Source of the DNA: Carposina sasakii
Lineage: Eukaryota > Arthropoda > Insecta > Lepidoptera > Carposinidae
Direction of reading: 5' to 3'
NCBI GenBank assembly: GCA_014607495.2
Contig: CP053154.1
Coordinates: 434,001-498,000, forward strand
DNA length: 64,000 bases
The stretch's first letter is position 1; every line of letters starts with the position of its first letter. Positions 23,247 through 33,673 of this stretch are shown piece after piece. The translations under genes were made by a program, and so were the position numbers. Below the pieces are notes generated by a model. The model searched no databases, was not told where the DNA came from, and saw only the letters and a list, made by a program, of their open reading frames with translations.

Positions 23247-23565
23247 TGGTCGATCCTGCCTGTGACTCGCTTTCTGCTTTTGGTACTCGGTTATTATGTA
23301 AGTGGTTTTCCTTTTTTAAACTGTGGTCTGAAGTCAGCATTTCGATAATGCTTGGCTGTCACGCCTAGCATAAAATTATTGACTGTAGATGTGCTTTAAC
23401 CGCTGATAGAGACCTGAAACTCCCAGTTTGTTATGTGGGGGGGGTTATCAGTGAGTATACCTTCATAAGAATATGCATATTCTATGTTCTATGTATGACT
23501 AAGGATAGGAAATGATTTCCGGCAACTTCCTTCTTTTAGAAAAATCTTCTAGTTTATGCAAATGA

Positions 23566-24040
23566 AGTGGCTGGCGTCTTTTTAACCGACTTCAAAAAGA
23601 GAGGTTATCAATTCGTCTGTATGTTTTTTTTTTTTTTTTTTTTTATTTATTTTTTTATTTTTTATGTGTGTTACCTCAGAACTTCGTCATTTATGAACCG
23701 ATTTCAAATTTTTTTTTATAGTTGGTCATGGTATACTTCCAGGTTGGTCCCATATTCACCTTATCAGGATTTGATAATGGGATCTTGGAGAAATCGAGGG
23801 CAATCCTCGAATATTGTAGGCACATGTAGTCTGTTTTTATACTTTTACTGAGCGTTTTGATCACCTACATATAAAACATAACATCTGATGATGGAATCTC
23901 TAAGGAATCTAGGGATATCCTCAAATATAAAAGGTACGAGTAGTCCGTTTTTAGATTTTTATAGAGAATTTTGGTCAGCTAAACATAATATAAAGGAAAC
24001 GAGGGTCTGATGATGGAGCCGCCGAAAAACAGATAGTGGA
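23566..24040 (+). repeat. Dispersed non-coding repeat with poly-T block
   Basis: Words ACCGACTTCAAAAAGAG, CAATTCGTCTGTATG, a T-rich block (about 23621-23664) and ATTTATGAACCGATTTC are familiar from a common lepidopteran repeat. Inside, the segment GATAATGGGATCTTGGAGAA is followed by diverged repeats (GATGATGGAATCTCTAAGGA and GATGATGGAGCCGCCG), so the element has an internal repeat of about 120 bp. Class unresolved. Confidence 0.5.
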
Positions 24041-24060
24041 ACTTTTTAGTAACAAAATCC

Positions 24061-24112
24061 CCCTATGGCAGGGGGAGGCCTACGTCCAGTAATGGACTGC
24101 AATAGGCTTATG
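24061..24112 (+). repeat. RTE-LINE terminus, short fragment
   Basis: GGGGGAGGCCTACGTCCAGT is the EAYVQQWT segment with one change (CAGCAG to CAGTAA creates a stop). Ends in GATGAAGAT. Confidence 0.6.
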
Positions 24113-24309
24113 AAGATGAAGATAATTGTGTTAAGTCATTAAATTATATGTTGCATTAAGCCGTGTCCGAAGTAAGATGGTTATAGAGGAAGAGGTAGAC
24201 ATAAGAATAACGAGATGACGGATAATAGGGATGAATGAAAAAAGAGTACCTACATATTGCACCGACCCCAAATGATTGGGAACAGGGCAGGAAGAAGGAG
24301 TGTAATTAT

Positions 24310-25010
24310 ATGTTGCTTAAATAAGTGTGTACATGGCTGTTGTGCTGCCAAATCTCTTATATTCCTCCGAGGCGTGGTGCATGTACCGTCGCCACATACG
24401 CACTCTGGATCGATTCCACCTCAAGTGTCTCCGATCCATCATGAGAATCAGATGGTCCAACCGAGTGCGTAATACCGAAGTATTGCGAAGAGCCAATGTA
24501 AGTGCCATTGAGGCCTACTTAATGCGTCGGCAGCTTCGGTGGTGCGGTCATGTGTCTCGTATGGCGGAGGAGAGATTGGCTAAGAGCATCTTCTTTTCTA
24601 AACTAGAGGAGGGCAAGCGGAAACGCGGCGGGCAACTCCTCAGATACAAAGATGTTCAGAAAAGAGATGAAGAGATGCAATATAGATCCATCTAAATGGG
24701 AAGTTTTGTCAGCACAACGACCAGAGTGGCGCAGGACGGTGATAAAGCAAGTACACGAGTTCGAGGAGCAGCGTCAAGCTGACCTTGACGCTAAACGTGA
24801 TGAACTAAAGACTCGTCCTCCTGCTGCCATTATCTATAATACAATAATGGCGCACTAACCTGTCCTCTGTGTGCGCGGGCGTTCAGGGCGAAGATTGGCT
24901 ATGTAAATGTAAGCCATCACCGAGCGCATGAACGCCAACTTAGTAATATCTAGGAGTAGAAGTGGTCGCCATGACTGAAATTGGTCGGAGGTCATCATTA
25001 TCACCATAAT
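24310..25010 (+). pseudogene. 5'-truncated LINE: C-terminal end of a reverse transcriptase frame
   Basis: A 122-codon frame at 24327-24695 reads [20 protein letters not shown], then FHLKCLRSI, then [13 protein letters not shown], the conserved C-terminal region of many LINE polyproteins. A frameshift follows. A second frame (24652-24858) continues with PEWRRTVIKQ. After another shift a C2H2-like finger (CPLCARAFRAKIGYVNVSHH) is recognisable near 24860-24930. The 3' end carries TGAAATTGGTCGGAGGTCAT and an ATC-type tail. At least two frameshifts make it dead. The N-terminus, endonuclease and RT core are missing, typical of 5' truncation during target-primed reverse transcription. The exact LINE clade is not settled. 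Confidence 0.75.
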
Positions 25011-25289
25011 CATCATATTGTCAGACGTAAAGTTTCGAAGCCTAGTCCTTTTTCTCTTTTGTTATGTGGCCTATTTTATATAAAAATTATATACATAAAT
25101 CTGACAATATTATGCCTCCTAAACTTCGTACACGGCTTAACGCAATATATATTTGCCCTTTAGTTAAATTTTACTTTAGTAAGCTCGAGTTTTGGGAGGA
25201 AGTCGGTTTTTCGTTTTATTCATTTGTCTCATTATTGTATATGATATAAATTAATTTAAAAATAATAAAATAATCAAAATTATTAAAAA

Positions 25290-25485
25290 TACAACCAGTG
25301 CGTGCTGCCGGCGATGACCTACGGTGCCGAGACGTGGTCTCTAACTATGTGCCTCATAAAGAAGCTCAGGATCGCACAGAGAGAGCTATGCTTTCTCTCT
25401 CAAGGCTGCTTCCGACTGGTCGGAGTGGAGGTTGTTGGGGGAGGCCTATGGCCAACAGTGGACTTCTCAGGGCTGTAAATGATGA
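25290..25485 (+). pseudogene. RTE-type LINE fragment with internal deletion
   Basis: Reads QCVLPAMTYGAETWSLTM, then KKLRIAQR, the C-terminal RT segment of lepidopteran RTE elements. After a deletion with frameshift it continues with the 3' end (GGTCGGAGTGGAGGTTGTTG, GGAGGCCTATGGCCAACAGT). The 3' part matches the complement of 40497-40600. A dead relic. Confidence 0.75.
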
Positions 25486-25607
25486 CCTACATGCGAAATT
25501 CCTTATCGGTGCTGGTTGAATACAAACGATTCTAGAAATCTAGGCGTGCGACTGTTTGATACTTTACCACAATTATTATCATATTTGTAGGGTAAATTAA
25601 TATATGA

Positions 25608-25668
25608 TACTCGGGTGAAGAATTTTTTCCATTTCTTTATCAATAATTTTATAATATATGATAGCCAA
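25608..25668 (+). repeat. SINE family T, 3' tail only
   Basis: ACTCGGGTGAAGAATTTTTT, then CCATTTCTTTATCAATAATT, equals the 3' tail of family T. The tRNA-like head is absent. Confidence 0.6.
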
Positions 25669-26141
25669 CTGAACTATATTTAATGTTTTTAGTTTTAATT
25701 TGTAGGTACGACATAAAACTATTTTAGTTTCAGTGACCGTCCAATCGAATTATATTGCTATACTTACCTAGCGTTATACAAATGCTGGTAAATTGCCGAT
25801 TGTTTAGTAGCTACCGAATTATAGGTTAAAAGCTACATATTCTAATGAAATTACATATAGTAGGAGCCCTATTTTTTATATAAAAATACTTTTATATACA
25901 AGGTGTAACAAAGGGGTAAATATGTGAAACGTAATCCTCATTAAATGGATAATTTTATGACAAAAAATATCAACACCTGTTCCTATTAGGATACAAATTG
26001 AGTATTATAGTCATTCACATGAAAAAGGTCACAACCAGCTGCGCCAATTCTGATAATATATGTAGGTCAACCCACCCGTGAATATACAAAAAGCATACAT
26101 GGGAACACATGACTTCGCTATTCGGAAGGTGTATAGAAATA
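25669..26141. other. No gene; one family A end fragment
   Basis: AT-rich spacer. TACAAGGTGTAACAAAGGGG at 25897-25916 is an isolated left terminus of MITE family A. Confidence 0.5.
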
Positions 26142-26378
26142 TACAGGGTGTGACAAAAGGGGTATGTTAAGCGTAATGATACGAATATAGCGTATTATTA
26201 GAGAAACCTATCTAAAAAAAAGTTGAGACTCGAAATCCAATGTTTATTTTTTCAGATAGTATGGAGAATTTCCTAAACAAGTCAGTAATCCTTATACAAT
26301 AGCAAAACAGAAATATGTACCTAGATAGTCTCTCCGTGTGGCATTTCGCTTGACATACTCTCTTTGTTACACCCTGTA
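26142..26378. mobile_element. Fold-back MITE, family A (copy 3)
   Basis: Starts TACAGGGTGTGACAAAAGGG and ends CTTTGTTACACCCTGTA. GTATGTTAAGCG is mirrored by CGCTTGACATAC, and GACTCGAAATCCAATGTTTA is present. Non-coding. Confidence 0.8.
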
Positions 26379-27033
26379 TATGTAGCTCCTGTTTTATTCG
26401 ATACAGATGTCACGTGACTAAAATAATAAATTTATATTTACATAGAACGGTCAAGCTTAAGTATGTTATTTGTCTAATACTGCAGTATATAAATAAATAA
26501 GTATTCACAAACTTTATAACATATTGATGTACCTAGTGCTACAAAAACAAACAAACAAAGTCTTGTGAAGATACTATGCCAAGATATATAGATAGATACA
26601 TACACAATAGAAATGTGCTGATGCAGGGCTTCACTAGAATACATCAACTGCATCTCTTTCCGTGCAAGTCGTAAGAGTCAACCATAGAATAATATGTCCC
26701 AGAACCCGTGATCACGCACATTTTTGAAGCAACTTTTAGTCGGTCAAATTGACCTAGTTGAATTTTATTTTTCCCTTTTATGAGTCACATTTAGCCTATT
26801 TTTGGGCATATATGCAATTTTTACAACCTATTTACTATATTAAAACTCTAAAACGTGACAATATTTATCGATTTGGCAAAAAATTTTGGGTTAGAAGTGC
26901 CGAAGATGCGGGATTTTTGCCTCGTTTTTTGCTTCACTACCCGGCATACATTTGTCATTGATGACTCCTTCTGGAGACTTTATTTTATGGAGCCAACTAA
27001 GGTAATTAGGTGCGTTCTCTCAGGCGATTATCT
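26379..27033. other. No gene seen
   Basis: AT-rich; overlapping plus-strand frames at 26758-27037 have no supporting features. Confidence 0.4.
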
Positions 27034-27351
27034 GTAGGGTGAGCATGAACCACAAACAAAATCTTTTTTTTAAATATTAGATATGATGGTAAGCACCGTT
27101 GCAGTCCAAGATGGAGCGCGCTTGCCTAAAAGAAACCGGTTCACTCTCGACTTGAAGACTGCAAGATGTTCATGGGGAACAGGGATTCAGACAGGGAGTT
27201 CCACAGCTTGGCCGTTCGCACTATGAATGTAGAAGCAAAACGCTTAGTACGAGTTTTCGGCACTTCAACTGTGAACCGTCATGTGAACTGTCAAATCTAT
27301 GAGATTTCACGATATCGTTACGGAATATCGAGAGGTTCGTGCTTGCCACAC
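27034..27351. mobile_element. Family E element enlarged by foreign sequence
   Basis: The ends GTAGGGTGAGCATGAACC and GAGGTTCGTGCTTGCCACAC match family E, as does GAACTGTCAAATCTATGAGA near the right. Between them lie about 200 bp of another repeat (GACTTGAAGACTGCAAGATG, TTCCACAGCTTGGCCGTTCG), likely a LINE piece inserted into the MITE. Confidence 0.5.
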
Positions 27352-27514
27352 TGACCACTATGCTAAACGTGTCTGTGAGATCTTCTCCGAGAACCTGCAG
27401 TTCCGGTTACTCCATTTTTGGGAAAATGTAAAGTAAGTATAGAAAATGTAATTAAAGGACGAGTAGATACTATTTTAGGCAAAATTTAATTGCATGCAGG
27501 TAATTATTATTAAA

Positions 27515-27733
27515 CTAGTGGACGCCCGCGACTTCGCCCGCGTGAACTACAGAAAAAACTAAATTTCGAAATTATCCGAGATAACATTTTCCCGGGATAA
27601 AAAGTAGCCTATATGTTAAGTGGGACCTGTCACAATATATTCCTGAAAACTGCATCGAAATCGGTTCAGCCGTTACTGAGATTAGCGTGCACAAACATCG
27701 ATCCGTTACAATTTTATTATATGTTTAGATAGA
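27515..27733 (-). mobile_element. Non-autonomous Helitron, both ends present
   Basis: On the minus strand: 5' end TCTATCTAAACATATAATAA, body with GCTAATCTCAGTAACGG and CCCGGGAAAATGTTATCTCG, and 3' end GGCGAAGTCGCGGGCGTCCA followed by CTAG|T. It is about 219 bp and closely related to 34913-35112. Confidence 0.65.
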
Positions 27734-27845
27734 TATAGAAGATAGATAGATAAGTAAGTACCTAATAAGATGGCACCGTTATAACCTAGTGAAAAGAAAA
27801 ATAAATTGTCTTTCAGTTTTAATCATAGTGTAGGTCTTGTCTTTA

Positions 27846-28100
27846 GCCTATTGCAGTCCACTGCTGGACGTAGGCCTCCCCCAGGACACACCACAAGGCT
27901 ACTGGCAAAGGGGTGTCTGTCCATAGTCACCACGCTGGGCAGGCGAGTTGGTGACCGCAGTCTGATTTTCGGACTATGTTGTCAGTACGGGAGGCGCTGC
28001 TGCCCACCTTACAGAAACCCTTAATCAATACCCACGGGCAGGCAGGGGTGGTACAAACTCTACTCTGCCGGCACCACGCGGCTTGTGTAGGTAGGTAGGT
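27846..28100 (-). repeat. RTE-terminus repeat
   Basis: Minus-strand copy of the family seen at 22155. The terminal segment reads EAYVQQWTAIG (GGAGGCCTACGTCCAGCAGT on the minus strand). Followed directly by a GTAGGTAGGTA run and a Helitron 3' end. Confidence 0.75.
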
Positions 28101-28111
28101 ATATAGGTTGA

Positions 28112-28145
28112 AGTTCAAGCGGAAGAAGTCGCGGGCGGCCGCTAG
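28112..28145 (+). mobile_element. Helitron 3' terminus
   Basis: GCGGAAGAAGTCGCGGGCGG followed by CCGCTAG, next base T. Only the end is recognisable. Confidence 0.5.
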
Positions 28146-29472
28146 TATACTCATATAACTTTTACGATACGTCGTCGCTGAAACAGCAAGCTCAATTTCT
28201 GAACAACATTTCTTAGAATCACAATACCCGGGAAAAACAATAATATTTCTTGGTACTCGTATATTATATTAACTTATATTAAAATAATGAAGCAGTATAG
28301 GCAAGTACGAGTATATACTTATTAGCTATTGCACGCAGCCCCGCTCGCATGGATGTCGCTTATTATGTAGAAGGGGTATAAAAAATAGATAGATAGGTAG
28401 TAGGTGAGAATCGGCTCATTTATGCATATAAAATTTCATTAAAGTCGGTCAAGCTATTTTATTTTCAGCTTTGTGTTAAGTGCAATTATATTTACTTAGA
28501 AATCTTTGTAGGCATTACTTCTTTGAAGTCAAATCATTATAAATTCATGAAAGATTTAAGTAATTTCACTAAACAAAATCCACTTCAATTAATTACTCGC
28601 GTGCTTATTTCTGAAGGTGTTTTTAACAATTTATAACTTTGACATCATACGAATATTTGATATTTCAAGATTTAGTCAAGATGAATAGCATATACTAAAC
28701 GTCAAGTTTTAGCTTACTTTCAAAAAAATAATGACCACTAAATAAAATAAAAATACACTAAATAAAAAAAAATATCGGGCCAAGTACTATAAAATACCAA
28801 TATCAAATAAAAACACCATCAGGCTTAACTTGATCCCAGTCAGTATCCCGGTGTACAACGGGATCACACGAGAAAATTGAAAAAGGGGTTACTTTATCTG
28901 TACCTACTATAAATATTATCTATATGTACAACCATAACATGATATATAGAATGCAATTTATAGAAACGTATGTTTTTTAACGCAACGGATGCAATTAACT
29001 AGGTATCGACGTTTGTAGTTAACAACGGATGCAAAATAAACGATTTAGAACACTTAGTCTTTCTCAAATCAGAATCAAATATCTGACTTGTTAAACTTAA
29101 CTTTAATATAAACTATTACGTTCGCAACTACGGGATAGTTTAAACTTTAGCCGTGTACGGCGCCGGTACGTGCGGCCGGCTCGCGGTCCGGCTGAAACTG
29201 AAACTGCCTGAAAGCTGAAAGCTCCACCATTGTGCGATCTCTATTATATATTATTTATAAATGGTGTTACATGGGTTTTGAATCGATTTTGCCTTTCGTA
29301 GCCCTCCTCGTAGTATGCTACGAGGGTCGTAGTAGCCTGTTCGTAGAAGGGTTACGAATTTTTCGCAACTGCATATCGTGATAAACAAAATGACTAACAC
29401 AAATTAAATTAACTTAACTATAACCCTAAAGAGATAGGACAGAAAGAAGTATGCTAATGAAATACCTAATCT
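28146..29472. other. No gene seen
   Basis: AT-rich. A GC-rich island lies at about 29155-29205, and a short fold-back with CGTAGCCCTCCTCGTAGTAT / GCTACGAGGGTCG at 29296-29328. No exon recognised. Confidence 0.4.
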
Positions 29473-29690
29473 GACGGCCGATTGGTATAGTTGGTAGAGA
29501 CCCTGCCTGTGACGCCATAGGTCCTGGGTTCGAGTCCCGGTAGGTGCAAACATTGATATAATGAATATCGATGTTTGTTTCCTAAACATGGATGTTTCCA
29601 TACTTATATACTTACCGTTGCCGTAGTACCCACGATACAAGACCTTAGGGATCTTAATGTGGGTCTAAGTTAATCTGTTGTGAAGTCTGT
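29473..29690 (+). repeat. tRNA-derived SINE, family S (copy 1)
   Basis: Starts GACGGCCGATTGGTATAGTT (A-box region) with a B-box GGGTTCGAGTCCCG. Family-specific GTAGGTGCAAACATTGATAT follows, then the 3' part TTAATCTGTTGTGAAGTCTG. Related copies: 30859, 36167, 39145, 41877 (minus), 48100 (minus). The tRNA part lacks a matching 3' acceptor arm, so this is a SINE, not a tRNA gene. Confidence 0.8.
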
Positions 29691-29773
29691 GAATAATTAT
29701 AGGCTTAGGTTGCAACGATTATTGAATATTATTAAGTGCCTTTATGGTGCCGACAAGCAGACTAACTGAACCG

Positions 29774-29895
29774 GAGGGGTAAGCACGAACCTCTCGATAG
29801 TCCGTAACGCTATCGTCAAACTGTCAAATCACATAGATTTTGCTAGCGAGTCGCTAGCGTTACGCCGCGTAAAAAGGTTCGTGCTTTTACCCCAC
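29774..29895. mobile_element. Miniature element, family E (copy 3)
   Basis: GAGGGGTAAGCACGAACCTC at the left, AAGGTTCGTGCTTTTACCCC near the right end and the mirrored CGCTAGCGTTACG core. About 91-95% similar by eye to the copy at 9237. Confidence 0.8.
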
Positions 29896-30054
29896 AGTAC
29901 TCAAGCTACTTCAAACTATCAAGCTATAATAAACTTATATTCAAAAGCGGCTGCAAGTTTCGAAGCTTTGCCAACTAATAATAAGTTTTATAATGAAGCT
30001 TGTTTTCAACAAAACTCGATATAAATAAGAATAAGTGTTGTCCAGGGTTTTATA

Positions 30055-30135
30055 TGACTTATGGCCATACAGTCCTTGGTTTGAATCCCGGCAGGGGCAA
30101 ACATTTGTGTCATTGATTGTGATCATATAATATTT
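30055..30135 (+). repeat. SINE family S, degenerate fragment
   Basis: TTGGTTTGAATCCCGGCAGG followed by GGCAAACATTTGTG matches the B-box and following block of family S. The A-box region is lost. Confidence 0.45.
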
Positions 30136-30163
30136 TTTATTTACAGGCTATTTTTGTTTTATA

Positions 30164-30386
30164 TACAGGATGTAACAAAAGGAGTGTTTTAAGCAAAATA
30201 GTCCACTATAAAGACCCTATCAACAGAATTTGCGACTCTAAATGAGATGTTTATATTTCCACATAATAGGTATGGAGAACAACTCAGGAATATTCACACA
30301 ATCTTGAACAATACTTGAAACCTGGGCTTTCTGGATGAGCTATTTTTATAGCTTTTTGCTCAATATACCTCTTTGATACACCCTGG
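30164..30386. mobile_element. Fold-back MITE, family A (copy 4)
   Basis: Ends TACAGGATGTAACAAAAGGA and CTCTTTGATACACCCTGG. The inner arms are more decayed than in the other copies. Confidence 0.65.
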
Positions 30387-30826
30387 TTTTATAAAGTGAC
30401 TGTTTAGAAAATATATTTACAATATTCAACCCTTAGTCTATGATATTTCGTTTTACAATGGACAGAAAGCTCAATCGATTTTAATGAAATACTAGGAACC
30501 GTCCCGGCTTTGCACGGATGTGCGCCCTTTGTCGTTGACAAAGTCATGGGCCGCTGTTACAGAATTTTTTTAAATAAAAAAATGCATAAAGTTAGAGCGA
30601 AATAAAACCCGTCCGACCTCCATAATAATATATTCTGTACACGAGTAAACTCCGAAAATGGATGCACTCTCGATTTATTACCAAAGTAAATAACATTACA
30701 TTCCGTATCTCCCAACCTCGTCAAATTTTATCAGTTTCGGAAAATAAACATTTACATTTCTGCCATTAAAATTAAATGAATTGCAATACAGGCACAATAC
30801 ATTGTTGGTTCTTATTACACTAACTA

Positions 30827-30857
30827 CGAGCCCATGACTTCGTCCGCGTAAACATTT
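30827..30857 (-). mobile_element. Helitron 3' end fragment
   Basis: Minus strand TTACGCGGACGAAGTCATGG, then GCTCGTAG (CTAG mutated to GTAG). It is followed at once by the SINE at 30859. A further relic with GACAAAGTCATGGGCCGCTG lies at about 30470-30556 on the plus strand. Confidence 0.4.
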
Positions 30858-30858
30858 T

Positions 30859-31060
30859 GACCGCCGATTGGTGTAGTTGGTAGTGGCCCTGCTAGCTAGG
30901 TGCAAATATTGATAATGATGAATATTGATGTTTGTTTCAGAGTCATGGATGTTTCTATACTTATCTATGTATTTATATACCGTTGCTTAGTACCCACGAC
31001 ACAAAACCTTATGGATCTTATATGGGGCTAAGTTAATGTGTTGTGAAGTGTGTAAATATT
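30859..31060 (+). repeat. SINE family S (copy 2), B-box deleted
   Basis: GACCGCCGATTGGTGTAGTT begins the copy. A deletion of about 40 bp removes the B-box and joins TGGCCCTGC to TAGGTGCAAATATTGAT. The 3' part (GTTAATGTGTTGTGAAGTGT) is intact. Confidence 0.75.
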
Positions 31061-31075
31061 TATTTTATTTATTTA

Positions 31076-31981
31076 GTATTCCCATTTTCCCCTAGCCTTT
31101 AGGAATTTTAGGAATCCTTTATTTTAGGAATTTATTATACGCTCTTTTTCGTCTTACATCTCACGTAATATAGTTTCGGTTAGATACGACTGTGTTGCTG
31201 AAATAGGGTAGTCAGAACTGCACAGTCATAAAGAAAAACCTACAGCCACGTATAGTATGGCGGGTACAGATGTAAATGATTGCTTAGCTTATTATTGCCT
31301 GAGAGAATTCCTGAGTAAATTTTACTGAGTGCATTTTTGTAATCAACAGAATTAGAAGGTGCAAGTAGACCTAAGTGCTAAAATCATCCGCCATCCGAAA
31401 GTTCATAAAGATACAATCAACACAGTACGTAGCGTGTTCTAAATAGTCTATTTTAGATTTTTATCGACGTCGCCTGTCCGCCGCACGTCGTAAACTCGAC
31501 AAACGGCTTCATTGTACAAACTGATCTATAAATTACGCGATCTACGCGCGACATGTTACGATGTGGTACCTACCTGGTCTGGAAGGACGATTTAACTATC
31601 TAGTGCTACACACAGATTTTGTGGATTTTCGTAGACGTAAGAGAAAATAATGATAGACAAATAGGTACCTTTACTTCGTATGTAGTAATCTCTGCGTTTG
31701 CGTTTTAAATCTGACACGCGGTAGCGTGTCAAGCCAAACTCCAGCTAGCAGAACTGGCGAGCAGCACCGTGTGTAATTTTATACGAACCATTTGGAGTCA
31801 CTTTTGACCCATTCAGAAACTATTTCACATAAACGTGTCAAATTTATTGACCTTGCGCAGGCTATAATATAATTCGTAGGTATATGAGAACTAGCCACTT
31901 CAGTCCTAAGGCTACAATAGATTATCATAAGTTATAAGAATAAATGATATTTTATGTTGTTACAAATATATTTCAGCACTG
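31076..31981. other. No gene seen
   Basis: AT-rich; a small hairpin GACACGCGGTAGCGTGTC is at 31712-31729. No exon or recognised repeat. Confidence 0.4.
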
Positions 31982-32301
31982 ACCTAGGTATTTAGACGAT
32001 GATAACATATACAGTGTGTAACAGAAAGGGTATGTTAAGCGAAAAGCTATGTAAATAGCCCATTGTAGAGAACCTGTCCACAAAATTTGAGACTCGAAAT
32101 CACATTTTTATTTTTCCCGATAGTATGGAGAATTTTTAAATACCTTAGGAATGTTCATACAATCTTGAAAAATATAAATGTGATCTTGAGTCTCAAATTT
32201 TGTAGATAGGTTCTCTATAGTGGGCTATTTACATAGCTTTTCGCTTAACATACCCTTTCTGTTACACACTGTATATGTTATCATCGTCTAAATACCTAGG
32301 T
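31982..32301. repeat. 320-bp palindrome: MITE A between perfect inverted flanks
   Basis: The flanks 31982-32009 and 32274-32301 (28 bp each, outer end ACCTAGGTATTTAGACGATG) are exact reverse complements. The family A element between them is itself a fold-back, so the whole unit can pair. Other family A copies do not carry these flanks. Confidence 0.85.
32010..32273. mobile_element. Fold-back MITE, family A (copy 5)
   Basis: TACAGTGTGTAACAGAAAGG at the left and CCTTTCTGTTACACACTGTA at the right. Arms of about 130 bp pair with few mismatches (GTTAAGCGAAAAGCTATGTA, GAGACTCGAAATCACATTTT). Both ends carry the same G-T change from the family consensus (GTGTGT for GGTGT), suggesting arm homogenisation. 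Confidence 0.85.
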
Positions 32302-32578
32302 TTTTAATTAGGTACATACCTAATTAATCGAGGTACTTTTTTTTTTTTTTCTTTTTTTTTTAAAGGGGGTTTTTACCCACGAGGGTATGTCAACCCCATT
32401 GTATCACCTTATTACTTACGTTAAAAGAGAGAGTTGAAATCTTGGTAGATAGTTTGAAATAAAGCTGGTATGCAAGAACTTTTTAAGAAAGTTGAAAAAA
32501 AGTAAGTCCTTATTAGACAGGTAGCAACTTGCACTTGGAGATAATTCCACTAGATAAAATAGTTATTCTTAATTAAGT

Positions 32579-32777
32579 GGGCCTGTCCCCTGATTACGTA
32601 AAAGCAATAGCAAAGCCGAAGCAAAGCGATAGCGAAAATTGTACAATATTCGCCTTGAAATGTCAAAGTTCCTTTGAAATTCATTTTACGTAATACGAAT
32701 TTGACAAGCAATCGGCGCAATTTGTACAATTTTCGCTATCGCTTTGCTTTTGCTAGTTAGATAATAAGGGGGCTGAC
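32579..32777. mobile_element. Fold-back MITE, family H (copy 1)
   Basis: Ends GGGCCTGTCCCCTGATTACG and ...AAGGGGGCTGACC. CAAAGCGATAGCGAAAATTG is mirrored by CAATTTTCGCTATCGCTTTG. The terminus and AAAGCAATAGCAAAGCCGAA are shared with 50994-51080. Confidence 0.65.
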
Positions 32778-33292
32778 CATCTAACTCCAGATATACATAA
32801 GCTTCTTGAAACATACATACTTTATACACAGCAATTTTCCTAAAACCTGGCTGCCAAAAACGCAGGATTATATCTAAAGGAAATCCCACAAGTACGTTTA
32901 GTATAATTTTAAAATAGAAGTACATATAGGTAATCTATCATATTAAAATAAACAATAGGCCTATTTATTTATAGCTTACATATCAAAGTATTTCTCCTTT
33001 CTAATCCTCAACTTTGAAAAACCCTCACGATCGATAGGCCACTAGACCAGTTATTCCCCGAGCATATAATTCGAAAACTACTTGATTATGCTCGCCATAC
33101 GGACAAAGTAATGAAGCTTTTAAGGCAGCCATCATTATTAAATCATTATGCCTAGTTGAAATTATCTAACCTTGAAACAAGCTTGACATGCCTTTGTTGT
33201 AATATTGGACAAACTAGACATGAATAACAGAGCTACACAAAAATAATAATGATAGATAAGTACATTTAAATTTAGTATGAAATAACTAAATA
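32778..33292. other. No gene seen
   Basis: AT-rich spacer. The minus-strand frame at 32686-32925 overlaps the MITE and is not a gene. Confidence 0.4.
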
Positions 33293-33673
33293 TACAGGGT
33301 GTAAAAAGATAACAATGTTTTTTTAATACCTCGTATTCTTTGTAAGGTTACTATCTTTTTCTTCTATGGAACCAACCCTGGAAAACGACAAAAAATTATA
33401 AAAAAATACTGAAATTTTATTGCAAGCAAGGTATTCGTTGGACGCGCAAAGTACAAATGTACCTACAAAACTAACATTATAACATTTTGACATGGTATCT
33501 TTGAAAAAAATGTTTGTTAACCGATTAAAAAATAATAATATTAATGTAACTTTGGACTTCAATATCTTGGAAACCCGTGGTTTCCCAGGGGTGCTTCCAT
33601 AGAAAGAAACGATCGTGATGTTACAAAGAATTCGAGGTATTAAAAGAACAAAGTTGTCTTTTTATACCCTGTA
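33293..33673. mobile_element. Fold-back MITE, family J, related to D
   Basis: Ends TACAGGGTGTAAAAAGATAA and ...TTTTTATACCCTGTA with arms of about 60 bp (TTTTAATACCTCG mirrored by CGAGGTATTAAAA). The word CTTCCATAGAAAGAAACGAT resembles the centre of family D. One copy in the window. The two frames at 33323 and 33615 lie on its arms and are not genes. Confidence 0.65.
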
